From NCBI GenBank assembly GCA_002428415.1, contig DIWI01000004.1:1-40043 (forward strand): a DNA stretch of 40,043 nt, given 5' to 3'. The DNA comes from Clostridiaceae bacterium UBA6110 (lineage in GTDB: Bacteria > Bacillota > Clostridia > Clostridiales > Clostridiaceae). This document shows, piece after piece, positions 32,343 through 40,043 of this stretch; within the stretch, counting starts at the first letter, position 1, and every line of letters starts with the position of its first letter. The notes under the pieces were generated by a model, which was not told the origin of the DNA, did no database searches, and saw nothing but the letters and a program-made list of their open reading frames with translations. The position numbers were made by a program, and so were the translations under genes.

Positions 32343-33545
32343 TTGGCACCTGAAAGTAAAGTGATTTTCCTGGTAGACATGAACGCCTTTTTCGTCACCT
32401 GCGAGATGACCAGAAACGAAAATCTCAAAGGGAAGCCTTCAGCGGTTGCAGGGGATCCAAAAAAGAGAACCGGCATAGTTCTTGCAGCCAACTATGATGC
32501 AAGAGCTTGCGGCGTAAAGACTGCAATGCCTCTTAACCAGGCTTTGAGGCTTTGTCCTGACCTCGTTGTTGTTCCTCCAGACCACAGGTTCTACAGTGAA
32601 ATGTCAGACAGGGTCATGGAGCTTCTCTCACATTACTCCCCTGCCGTAGAACAGAACAGCATAGATGAAGCCTGGCTCGACATGACCGGAATGGAAGAGC
32701 ACTTCGGCGACCCGGTCCACGCCGCAGGACTCATCATGAATGATATCAGTGAAACCCTCGGCCTATGGTGCTCCATAGGAATTGCAGAGAACAAGTTTCT
32801 CGCAAAAATGGCCTCCGAGCTCAAGAAGCCCCTCGGCATAACAAGGCTTCAGGGCAATGACTACAAGACACGGCTTTGGCCTCTTCCTGTAAGGGAAATG
32901 TACGGTATTGGAAAAAAGACAGAAGAGCAGCTTTCAGAAGTTGGTATCAGGACCATAGGAGAACTTGCATCAGCTGATGAAGCAGCTCTCTTAAGAAAAT
33001 TCGGAAAAGCCGGCAGGGCTATGCATGACCACGCAAACGGTATTGACTGTGATCCAATAACTCCCCGTCACCATGAGGATATGAAGTCAGTCGGCAAGTC
33101 AGTCACACTCTCCGAGGACACCACTGATATCGATAAGGCTAAACAAATTCTGATGCGGCTCTCAGACGAGATATCTGCAACAGCAAGAAAAAACAATAAA
33201 ACCGGGCACACGGTCCAGATCACAATAAAATACAGCAACTTCACTACCATTACAAGGCAGATGACAGTAGCTTCCACTAACATATCCAAACGGATTTTCA
33301 CCTGCGGCTGCGAGCTTCTTGAAAAAAACTGGGATACCCGAAAACCGGTCCGACTGCTTGGTATAAGCCTGTCTGGATTTGAAGCACCGTCTGATGTCCA
33401 GCTGGACCTTTTCACAACTATCGCTGATGATTCAACCCTTTCTGATGACAAGGATGACAGGATCCAGAAGGCCATAGATGACATACGGGACAAATTCGGG
33501 AAGGACAAGGTATCCTGGGGAACCCTTCTTAAGAAGCATAAATGA
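32343..33545 (+). CDS. dinB: DNA polymerase IV (Y family)
   Basis: A Y-family translesion polymerase of about 400 residues. Catalytic acids are Asp12 in FLVDMNAFFVTCE and Asp108-Glu109 in VEQNSIDEAWLDMTG. A helix-hairpin-helix region (MYGIGKKTEEQLSEVGIRTIGEL), the little-finger domain and a perfect beta-clamp motif, QLDLF, close to the C-terminus follow. It copies past damaged bases with low fidelity. TTG 32343 is preferred because GGAGGG ends six bases before it; ATG 32337 directly abuts that site. It is a single gene; I saw no LexA box in front. Confidence 0.95.
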   Translation: MAPESKVIFLVDMNAFFVTCEMTRNENLKGKPSAVAGDPKKRTGIVLAANYDARACGVKTAMPLNQALRLCPDLVVVPPDHRFYSEMSDRVMELLSHYSPAVEQNSIDEAWLDMTGMEEHFGDPVHAAGLIMNDISETLGLWCSIGIAENKFLAKMASELKKPLGITRLQGNDYKTRLWPLPVREMYGIGKKTEEQLSEVGIRTIGELASADEAALLRKFGKAGRAMHDHANGIDCDPITPRHHEDMKSVGKSVTLSEDTTDIDKAKQILMRLSDEISATARKNNKTGHTVQITIKYSNFTTITRQMTVASTNISKRIFTCGCELLEKNWDTRKPVRLLGISLSGFEAPSDVQLDLFTTIADDSTLSDDKDDRIQKAIDDIRDKFGKDKVSWGTLLKKHK

Positions 33546-33554
33546 ACTGACTGA

Positions 33555-33584
33555 AAGGACCTGTGTACATTCACACAGGTCCTT
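33555..33584. terminator. Convergent hairpin between dinB and arcC
   Basis: AAGGACCTGTG and CACAGGTCCTT form an 11-base stem with an 8-base loop. The T-runs are short on both sides; it probably serves both converging transcripts. Confidence 0.65.
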
Positions 33585-33624
33585 CCTATACTTCGAATAT
33601 TTCTTCAGATATTGCACGATCCAG

Positions 33625-34569
33625 CTAAAGCGCTGGCTCATATACTATGGTACCATTTCCTTCAGCAATGGCCAGGGCTGAGTTTTCAAGTGAAGTTATC
33701 ACTGCCTCCCTGCCGAGCCTGTTCCTGACAAAGCCTATAGCAGCCAGAACCTTCGGAAGCATAGATCCCTTGGCGAAGTGACCTTCAAGCACGTATTTCT
33801 CAAGGTCAGTCCTGGACACCCTCTGGAGCTTCTTCATATCAGGCTTGTTGAAGTTTATAGCCACATTATCTACTGCCGTAAGCACCATGAGTACATTCGC
33901 ATCTAGCAGCTCAGCCAGAAGATTTGAGGTTGCATCCTTGTCAATTACCGCATCTGCGCCTTTATAGCCTCCATCCACCGCTATAACAGGTATCCCTCCT
34001 CCGCCGCATGCTATCACTACCATGCCTTCATCGGAAAGCTTCCTGATTGCCTCAATCTCGACTATGTCGACAGGTTGAGGTGAAGGCACGACCCTTCTGT
34101 ATCCCCTTCCGGAATCCTCCACGAACACATATCCCTTCGCTTCTGCTATCCTTTCAGCTTCATTATAGGATACGAATTCTCCTATTGGCTTGGATGGATT
34201 CAAAAATGCCGGATCCTGAGGATCCACAACCACCTGGGTTATTACCGTCGCTACCTGTTTTTCTATGCCTCTTCTCTTGAATTCATTTATCAGTGCGTTC
34301 TGGATATGATATCCGATGTAGCCTCCGCTAAGAGCAGAGCACTCTGCGAAAGGCATTTCAGTGCCTATCACACCTTCAGAGTATGAATGGTTCAGCCCCT
34401 TATGTATCATTCCGACCTGCGGCCCGTTCCCATGGGTTATCACAAGGTCATTCCCGGTTTCTACCAGGTCCGCAATCGAAACCGCAGCCTCAGATACCTG
34501 AGCCAGCTGTTCGCTTACACTGTTTCCGAGTGCGTTGCCCCCCAGAGCAACAACTATCCTCTTTCCCAA
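33625..34569 (-). CDS. arcC: Carbamate kinase
   Basis: A 314-residue kinase that makes ATP from ADP and carbamoyl phosphate, releasing ammonia and CO2. Signatures are RIVVALGGNALGNS, LVITHGNGPQVGMI, VVIACGGGGIPVI and AVIDKDATSNLLAE; length is normal. The start is TTG 34569 with GGGAGG eight bases before it and no usable ATG. It is the last gene of an operon with FdrA, DUF1116 and two symporters, without arginine deiminase or ornithine carbamoyltransferase. It therefore probably uses carbamoyl phosphate from a carbamoyl-transfer reaction on a ureide rather than from citrulline. Confidence 0.97.
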   Translation of the reverse strand: MGKRIVVALGGNALGNSVSEQLAQVSEAAVSIADLVETGNDLVITHGNGPQVGMIHKGLNHSYSEGVIGTEMPFAECSALSGGYIGYHIQNALINEFKRRGIEKQVATVITQVVVDPQDPAFLNPSKPIGEFVSYNEAERIAEAKGYVFVEDSGRGYRRVVPSPQPVDIVEIEAIRKLSDEGMVVIACGGGGIPVIAVDGGYKGADAVIDKDATSNLLAELLDANVLMVLTAVDNVAINFNKPDMKKLQRVSRTDLEKYVLEGHFAKGSMLPKVLAAIGFVRNRLGREAVITSLENSALAIAEGNGTIVYEPAL

Positions 34570-34590
34570 AAAATTAGCCTCCCATATGAT

Positions 34591-35808
34591 TTAAGTATTT
34601 CTGTCAAATATATCCCTGTCAAATTCCTTCTCACTTACTGCAATGAAGAATGTGCATAGCACGTCATCAACGACGTTCAGGAAGGTCCTGGCAATACCTG
34701 CAAACCAGTCCACTCCGGCTATAAGTGCTATTCCTTCAAGAGGCAGCCCGGTCATGTTTAGCGCTATCGATACTGCTACCAACGCTCCTCCTGGGACCAG
34801 AAGGTTACCAAGTGTGGACAGCGTCGAAACTGCTACTATCACTATCTGCTGCTGAAGGTTGAGCTCTATGCCGTAGAATTGCGCGATCATAAGGCACGAT
34901 ATTGCTATCGTCACCGCAAGGCCGTCACTGTTAAGGGACATTGCAAGCGAATTGACAAGCCTTGATATCCTCGGACTTATGCCTAATTTCTTCTCACAGT
35001 CCTCCATTTGTACAGGAAGTGAAATTGCTGAAGATGTTGTCGCTATTGATACGATTATCGTATTCTTAAGCTTGTACAGCACCTTTATCGGATTAACCCG
35101 CGCATATGCCGATACAATGCCCAGATTGAAAACAAGCACTGCAAGGCAGGTGATGAAGGTCGCTGCAAGGAACTTAACGAGCGGAACGATGACACCAATG
35201 CCAATCGTTCCGGTAATGCTGCCCAGAAGGGCAAAAACTCCTATCGGTGCAAACCTCATTACTATTTTTATGATTTCCATTATTACCTTTCCGAAATCCA
35301 CGACGAGTGCATATACCCTTTTTGAACCCTCGCTTTGTCTTGTAAGTGATATGGCCAGTCCGAAGAAAATTGAGAACACGATAACCTGAACCATGTTGCC
35401 CTCAACCATTGATTGCATGACATTCTTAGGGAAGAATTCAGTAATCAGCTGAGGTATGCTGATGCTGAATATCTGCCCCTCGTATTTTCCTGGAAGTACC
35501 CCTGTGATACCGACGCCAGGCTTTATTATGTTAACCATGAAAACGCCCATTACAGCACTGATAACTGTAGTCACTATAAACAGCACAAGAGCCTTGATTC
35601 CAATCTTGCCAAGGTCCGCGGGCTCGATTGAGCCCACGGATTCAATTATGGCTGACATTACAAGCAAAACTACTGACATCTGGATGAGCCTCAGGAATAT
35701 CGTTCCGAGGAAGCTCACATTACCCATATCTTCACCGAAGATTATGCCTGCAAGTATCCCAAGCACAGATGCTATCAATATCTGTATGCTGAAACTGATT
35801 TTTTTCAA
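34591..35808 (-). CDS. Dicarboxylate/amino acid:cation symporter (DAACS), copy 1
   Basis: A 405-residue DAACS (GltP/SdcL-like) symporter with about eight membrane helices and two re-entrant loops. It has the serine-rich loop IATTSSAISLPVQ and the cation/substrate region SLNSDGLAVTIAISC, then VPGGALVAVSIALNMTGLP. TTG 35808 is seven bases past GGGAGG; the in-frame GTG 35814 is one base from it. It is clearly a paralogue of the next gene upstream. DAACS proteins take up aspartate, glutamate, succinate, serine or similar; here the cargo may be a carbamoylated acid used by the operon, which is inference. Confidence 0.93.
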   Translation of the reverse strand: MKKISFSIQILIASVLGILAGIIFGEDMGNVSFLGTIFLRLIQMSVVLLVMSAIIESVGSIEPADLGKIGIKALVLFIVTTVISAVMGVFMVNIIKPGVGITGVLPGKYEGQIFSISIPQLITEFFPKNVMQSMVEGNMVQVIVFSIFFGLAISLTRQSEGSKRVYALVVDFGKVIMEIIKIVMRFAPIGVFALLGSITGTIGIGVIVPLVKFLAATFITCLAVLVFNLGIVSAYARVNPIKVLYKLKNTIIVSIATTSSAISLPVQMEDCEKKLGISPRISRLVNSLAMSLNSDGLAVTIAISCLMIAQFYGIELNLQQQIVIVAVSTLSTLGNLLVPGGALVAVSIALNMTGLPLEGIALIAGVDWFAGIARTFLNVVDDVLCTFFIAVSEKEFDRDIFDRNT

Positions 35809-35870
35809 TACCACACCTCCCGGACAAATCCTGGATAAGTGCCGTCATACCCTCAGCACTTTATCTTTTG

Positions 35871-37124
35871 TCAGGCTGCAGTCTCTGCTTTTGGAGACTC
35901 GTCTGAGTTGAAAATGTCCCTGTCCAGTTCATTTTCGCTTATGGCGACGATTACCGCAATAAGAACATCATCAACCACGTTGAGAAGTGTCCTGATTATT
36001 CCTGCGAACCAGTCTACACCTGCCATTATGGCAACCCCTTCAAGCGGAAGGCCTGTCATTGAGAATCCTATTGCCATGGTGACCAGGGCGCCGCCAGGAA
36101 CTGCAAGATTGGCAAAAGTGGCAAGGGTGGACATTACGCCTATCATGATGTAGTTAGTGAAGTTCATCTCGATCCCGAAGAACTGGGCAACGGTTATACA
36201 TGCCACTGCAACGGTTATCGCCAGTCCATGGCTGTTAAGGTTCATCCCAAGCGGATTTACCAGTCTTGAAACCCTTCTGCTTACACCAATCCTGAGTTCT
36301 GAATCCTCCATCTGCACAGGAAGTGAAACTGCCGATGAAGTCGTGGTTATCGCTACGATTATCGTATTGTTGAGTTTCTTTATAAGCCTTAGCGGATTGA
36401 GCTTACCGTATGCCGATACGATTCCGACCATAAGAAGGAGAACTGCAATGCATCCTACAGTAAGGGCTATGAGGAATTTTCCGAGAGCCATGAGCATGTT
36501 TATTCCTGATGTTCCTGTAAGCGCAGCTACCAGGGCGAATATTCCTATGGGAGCAAAATTCATTACTATCTTGACTATCTGCATTATTATGACATTGAAG
36601 TCCTTGACGAATCCGAACACTGCCTGGGCGCTTGAATTTCCCTTAAGCATGGATAGTGCAAGTCCAAGGAAAATCGAAAATACTATTATCTGAAGTATGC
36701 TTCCTGTTGCCATCGACTCCACAATGTTCTTCGGGAAGAAGTTAACAAGAAGATTAAGCGGATTTCCTTCAGGAAGGGTACCTGTGAAGGCTGCGCCTTC
36801 GACACCGGTGACTCCGATACCTGGCTTGATTATTAGTGACAATATGACTCCTACGAAAGAAGCAAAGAGAGTAGAAGCTACGAATAGTGCGATTGTCTTT
36901 CCTCCAAGCTTTCCGATATCATGCATGTCAAGGCTTCCTATGGCTTCAGTTATGGCTCCCATTACAAGGAACACCACCGACATCTGCATGAGCCTGAGGA
37001 AAATGTCACCAAGGAACTTGATGTTTCCCATGGTCTTTCCGAATAGCAGTCCGCATATTATTCCAAGAGCCGATGCAATTATCATCCATGTGCTGAGCTT
37101 GATCTTACCCTTTGACTTTGTCAT
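35871..37124 (-). CDS. Dicarboxylate/amino acid:cation symporter (DAACS), copy 2
   Basis: A 417-residue DAACS symporter with the same motifs as its neighbour: IAITTTSSAVSLPVQMEDSE, MNLNSHGLAITVAVAC and VPGGALVTMAIGFSMTGLPLEGVAIMAGVDWFAGIIRT. The two copies share long identical stretches, for example MGN-x-x-FLG-x-IFLRL-x-QMSVV near the N-terminus, so they arose by tandem duplication and then diverged. In the helical hairpin this copy has NSHGLA where copy 1 has NSDGLA, a possible specificity change. ATG 37124 follows AAAGGAG. It lies 66 bases after the DUF1116 gene, past a hairpin. Confidence 0.94.
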   Translation of the reverse strand: MTKSKGKIKLSTWMIIASALGIICGLLFGKTMGNIKFLGDIFLRLMQMSVVFLVMGAITEAIGSLDMHDIGKLGGKTIALFVASTLFASFVGVILSLIIKPGIGVTGVEGAAFTGTLPEGNPLNLLVNFFPKNIVESMATGSILQIIVFSIFLGLALSMLKGNSSAQAVFGFVKDFNVIIMQIVKIVMNFAPIGIFALVAALTGTSGINMLMALGKFLIALTVGCIAVLLLMVGIVSAYGKLNPLRLIKKLNNTIIVAITTTSSAVSLPVQMEDSELRIGVSRRVSRLVNPLGMNLNSHGLAITVAVACITVAQFFGIEMNFTNYIMIGVMSTLATFANLAVPGGALVTMAIGFSMTGLPLEGVAIMAGVDWFAGIIRTLLNVVDDVLIAVIVAISENELDRDIFNSDESPKAETAA

Positions 37125-37147
37125 TTTTGTACTCCTTTTTTTATATT

Positions 37148-37170
37148 AGCTGCCGGTATTTCCGGCAGCT
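37148..37170 (-). other. Intercistronic hairpin between DUF1116 and symporter genes
   Basis: AGCTGCCGG and CCGGCAGCT form a perfect 9-base stem with a 5-base loop. On the minus strand A-rich sequence follows instead of T, so it is not a classic terminator; mRNA processing or stabilisation is more likely. Confidence 0.6.
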
Positions 37171-37190
37171 GGTTACCCTGTCAGTATTGG

Positions 37191-38612
37191 CTATGAGTCG
37201 AATTTCTCCGCAAACTCCAGGATCGCCTTCTCGAAGCATTCCATCGGAGGATTTGCAATTCCTGCTCCTATCTGGCCTCTTCCCCTTTCCTTGTGGGCTA
37301 TGCCCGTTGTTATTATGGGAAGTATTCCTGTCTCTATTACCTTCCTTATGTCGACTCCCGCCGGTGTGCCTCTAAAGTTCAGGAATGGTATTGTATAGTT
37401 CTTGTTTTCGCTCCATGTGATCTCGTACATCTTCTTTACATACGACATTGCATCCGAAACAGTTCCTCCAACGAACTGGACTATCGCCGGGGCGTTGCCA
37501 AGTGAGAATCCTCCAAGGCCGGCAGTTTCAGAAATCGCCGAATCACCCATGTCAGGAGTTGAGTCTGCCTGGCTGAATCCAGGGAAGAACAGTCCGTCGA
37601 CCAGCTGCGCCGGTCCAGTGAACCACTTGTCCTTTCCCATTCCGCTTACCTTTATCCCGAAGTCTTTTCCGTTTCTTGCAAGAGCTGTGACGATGGTGCT
37701 GTTTTCAACTCCGGTCGCAGCATCCAGCTGTGCCTTGCTCGCTGCCATGGTAATGCTCAGATGGTAATGCTCGTTGCCATTGATGAACTCTGATACCCTG
37801 AGTATTGTCTCCTTGTCATATTCGGATCTGAGGAGATGTGGAAGTATCTGCTTGTAGAAAAGCACGCTTGATGCCTTGTTCCTGTTGTGGCATTCGTCGG
37901 ACATGTGCAATGCCTGCGATATTGTTGCTCCGGCATCGATTCCTCCTGCCCTAACAAGCGCATCGTTCAGAACCGGTCGGAACTCACTGTCCAGCCACTT
38001 AAGTCTCCTTATGACGCCTTCATCCCATGAGCCGTACCTTTGCACCGTATATCCTGATCCCTCATGGACGGTCGAGAAAGCATAGTTTCCATAGGTCTCG
38101 TTCTTCACGACATGGACCAGCATGTGCGCTGAGGTTACTCCAGTCATTGCGCCGACCATCTGGTGGTCATGGCATGGGGAGTAGGTTATCTCTCCTGATA
38201 CAGCAAGCTCTGCCGCCGCTTCAGGTCCATCCGCCAGCCCTTCATATATCAGAGCTCCTATTACGGCTCCCTTCATCGGTCCAGGCATATCCTCATATCT
38301 TATAGGAGGTCCTGCATGCAATATCGTCCGCTCTGTCATCCCCGGAACCACGTCTATCGCCCTGGATACTCCTGTCAGTATGAGCTTCGAGCTCATCATG
38401 ATCTCTATGGTCTTGTCATTTGCCCTGTCTACAGCATCGCTGTCGCCAATTTTTATAAGCGCTTCCATGAGCCTATGGTCTCCCCCTGCCGGTGGATTCC
38501 ACTTCACCTGTACCGCAGGTACACCCTGCGCTTCCAGGTCCTCCCTGAACATTTCCATGCCAAGGTTCACTGGCATCAGGTCTTTTGTAAAAAGTTCATT
38601 TATCGCACCCAT
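37191..38612 (-). CDS. DUF1116-family protein (YlbE/AllG-like)
   Basis: A 473-residue protein of the DUF1116 family, which includes E. coli YlbE. Conserved-looking stretches are VQVKWNPPAGGDHRLMEAL, RTILHAGPPIRYEDMPGPM, ITYSPCHDHQMVGAMTGVTS and HMSDECHNRNKASSVL, rich in His and Cys as in an active site. FdrA, YlbE and YlbF have been reported to act together as the oxamate carbamoyltransferase of anaerobic allantoin use in E. coli. It starts directly at the FdrA stop, inside a GGAGGTG site. The third partner (DUF2877, YlbF) is not in this window and could lie past the right edge. Confidence 0.9.
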   Translation of the reverse strand: MGAINELFTKDLMPVNLGMEMFREDLEAQGVPAVQVKWNPPAGGDHRLMEALIKIGDSDAVDRANDKTIEIMMSSKLILTGVSRAIDVVPGMTERTILHAGPPIRYEDMPGPMKGAVIGALIYEGLADGPEAAAELAVSGEITYSPCHDHQMVGAMTGVTSAHMLVHVVKNETYGNYAFSTVHEGSGYTVQRYGSWDEGVIRRLKWLDSEFRPVLNDALVRAGGIDAGATISQALHMSDECHNRNKASSVLFYKQILPHLLRSEYDKETILRVSEFINGNEHYHLSITMAASKAQLDAATGVENSTIVTALARNGKDFGIKVSGMGKDKWFTGPAQLVDGLFFPGFSQADSTPDMGDSAISETAGLGGFSLGNAPAIVQFVGGTVSDAMSYVKKMYEITWSENKNYTIPFLNFRGTPAGVDIRKVIETGILPIITTGIAHKERGRGQIGAGIANPPMECFEKAILEFAEKFDS

Positions 38613-40043
38613 CTATCTGGCACCTCCTGTCAATTCGAGCGAAAGTCTCGCTGCCCTTGCGTTGCTGCTTGCTACGATTGCCCCCTGTTCCTTCAGCAGG
38701 CTCACCTGCTTATCATATCCCTGCAGGTCATCCTTTGTACCAAGCACATATGCTACGAACAGCACTTCACGTCCGGATTCCTTAAGTGCCGCTTTTACTT
38801 TTTCAATAGCCCTGGCCGCTTCCCCTGCCGGATTCCTATGGGACCCGAAGCCAAGCTCCACATCGAACAATACCACTGCAGTCTCCGGATCAAGAGCTTC
38901 AGCAACTATCCTCTTGTTTCTAAGGTCAGGGTCTATCATTGGATGAGGACGGCCTACTGTGAATTTGTCGTCACCAAGGTCTACAAAGCTGTGTGCAATG
39001 CTTTGTGACGCATCAGGGAGTTGCTTTACCTTGCCAACATTGCTGTATACATCCTCCGGCAGCGCCTTTCCGAAAATGGCTGCAGTTTCATCACACAGTG
39101 TCCCACCGCAGTAGAGTCCCCTGACGTATTTCTGTCCGTTCGCAGATAGCCTTTCTGACAATCCACGTAGTTCGTCCATGTTCCATTCATCAACCAGGGA
39201 GACTGCATGTCCCTCTGTGAGGACAACTGCTTTTCTGGCTGCCTCCTCAAGTGTTGATGCAAAGTGGAGTCTACCGTCATCCGTTCTTTCAGGGCTGTTG
39301 ATGAAGCATACCACTACATCCTTGCTGCAGCTTCCTGCCCTTTCAAGTATCTTTCTGGCAACTGATTCTACAGGAGGCTTTGAAATCAGTACAATCGCCT
39401 TAGTAGCCGGGTCATTGTCAAGCGCATCGATGCAATCAAGCATCATAGTTCCTCCAACCTCCAGTGTAAGGTCTCTTCCACCTGTGCCAAGTACCTGGGA
39501 TACTCCGCCACCCATATGGTCAATAAGCACACTGACTTCCTGAGTTCCTGTACCGGACGCCCCGACAATTCCTATTCCGCCTGCCTTTACCTTGTTTGCG
39601 AAGCATAGCCCCTTACCATTTATGATTGCAGTGCCACAGTCCGGCCCCATCATCAGCAGTCCCTTTTCATGGGCAAGCCTCTTGAGGGAAATTTCCTCAT
39701 CGACAGAGATATTGTCTGAAAAGAGCATTACATGGAGTCCCTTGTTCAGTGCTTTTCTTGCCTCCTGAGCTGCATATGTCCCGGGCAGGGATATCAGCGA
39801 GATGTTTATGTCAGGATACCTCTTCATGGCTGACCCAATCGATGATGGTGGAGCATCCTCCTTCTTCTCGTCCTTGGCCTTCTCGTTCAGCTTCCTGTCA
39901 ACAAGAGCAAGCACATCTTCTTCACTGGTGCCTTCATCAGCAACAAAAGCTATTATAAGGTCACTTGGCTTTGCATTCCTGGCTTCATCGAAAAGCAGAC
40001 CGGCTGTCTGAAGAAGCTCCTTGTTCATGTCCGTACCCATTCC
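38613..40043 (-). CDS. fdrA: FdrA-family protein (5' end beyond the window)
   Basis: At least 476 residues of an FdrA-family protein, related to the alpha subunit of succinyl-CoA synthetase. Visible are LMMGPDCGTAIINGKGLCFAN, the nucleotide-type loop GIGIVGASGTGTQEVSVLI and GGGVSQVLGTGGRDL. The frame is still open at 40043, and full-length FdrA proteins have roughly 35-45 more residues before NKELLQTAGLLFDEARN, so the ATGs at 40040 and 40028 are probably internal. In E. coli FdrA works with YlbE and YlbF in oxamate carbamoyl transfer. It is the most upstream operon gene seen; the promoter is outside. Confidence 0.92.
   Translation of the reverse strand, partial: GMGTDMNKELLQTAGLLFDEARNAKPSDLIIAFVADEGTSEEDVLALVDRKLNEKAKDEKKEDAPPSSIGSAMKRYPDINISLISLPGTYAAQEARKALNKGLHVMLFSDNISVDEEISLKRLAHEKGLLMMGPDCGTAIINGKGLCFANKVKAGGIGIVGASGTGTQEVSVLIDHMGGGVSQVLGTGGRDLTLEVGGTMMLDCIDALDNDPATKAIVLISKPPVESVARKILERAGSCSKDVVVCFINSPERTDDGRLHFASTLEEAARKAVVLTEGHAVSLVDEWNMDELRGLSERLSANGQKYVRGLYCGGTLCDETAAIFGKALPEDVYSNVGKVKQLPDASQSIAHSFVDLGDDKFTVGRPHPMIDPDLRNKRIVAEALDPETAVVLFDVELGFGSHRNPAGEAARAIEKVKAALKESGREVLFVAYVLGTKDDLQGYDKQVSLLKEQGAIVASSNARAARLSLELTGGAR

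Noticed and set aside
1..40043. CRISPR arrays, insertion sequences, tRNA or rRNA genes
   Set aside because: No regular spaced repeats, transposase-like proteins, terminal repeats or RNA gene signatures were seen.

Overview
The window looks like chromosome of an anaerobic, fermentative low-to-mid GC Firmicute, most likely a member of the Clostridia. The grounds are strong Shine-Dalgarno sites, rho-independent terminators, an EtfAB-linked dehydrogenase with a ferredoxin-like domain, a reverse rubrerythrin under a PerR-like box, a sigma-54 PTS operon, and frequent TTG/GTG starts. I cannot name the species. No rRNA, tRNA, IS element, prophage or CRISPR array was seen. Most genes lie on the minus strand; the plus-strand genes are the PTS operon, thrC, MOSC-rpiB and dinB.

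Region 1 (1-4363, minus) is a lactate or 2-hydroxyacid oxidation operon: gntR, then lrgA-lrgB-etfB-etfA and a GlcD-type FAD dehydrogenase cut by the left edge. LrgAB stands where a lactate permease is often found. The promoter carries a FadR/LldR-like operator and a cre-like site. Region 2 (4620-8475, plus) is a cellobiose-type PTS (IIA, IIB, IIC) plus a GH1 6-phospho-beta-glucosidase, behind a textbook -24/-12 sigma-54 promoter with repeated upstream sites.

Region 3 (8612-18763, minus) holds a membrane-anchored, circularly permuted GH3 enzyme, a cytoplasmic GH3 enzyme and a GtrA-like flippase; then a LytTR response regulator with an AgrC-like kinase; then a GT2 glycosyltransferase and UDP-galactopyranose mutase. 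A LytTR-type direct repeat sits at the promoter of the GH3 operon, which suggests the two-component system controls it. Region 4 (19072-21188) holds threonine synthase and a PsiE-family membrane protein.

Region 5 (21460-26354, minus) is a BMP-type nucleoside ABC importer. Region 6 (26819-32140) has reverse rubrerythrin, a sodium:solute symporter, a MOSC-rpiB pair and an extracellular flavinylated lipoprotein with a complete fumarate-reductase active site. The symporter and the reductase promoters share the palindrome GTTAAT-N2-ATTAAC. Region 7 (32343-33545) is DNA polymerase IV.

Region 8 (33625-40043, minus) is an operon of FdrA (5' end beyond the window), a DUF1116 protein, two tandem dicarboxylate/amino-acid symporters and carbamate kinase. 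It resembles the ureide/oxamate carbamoyl-transfer module of E. coli and probably makes ATP from carbamoyl phosphate.
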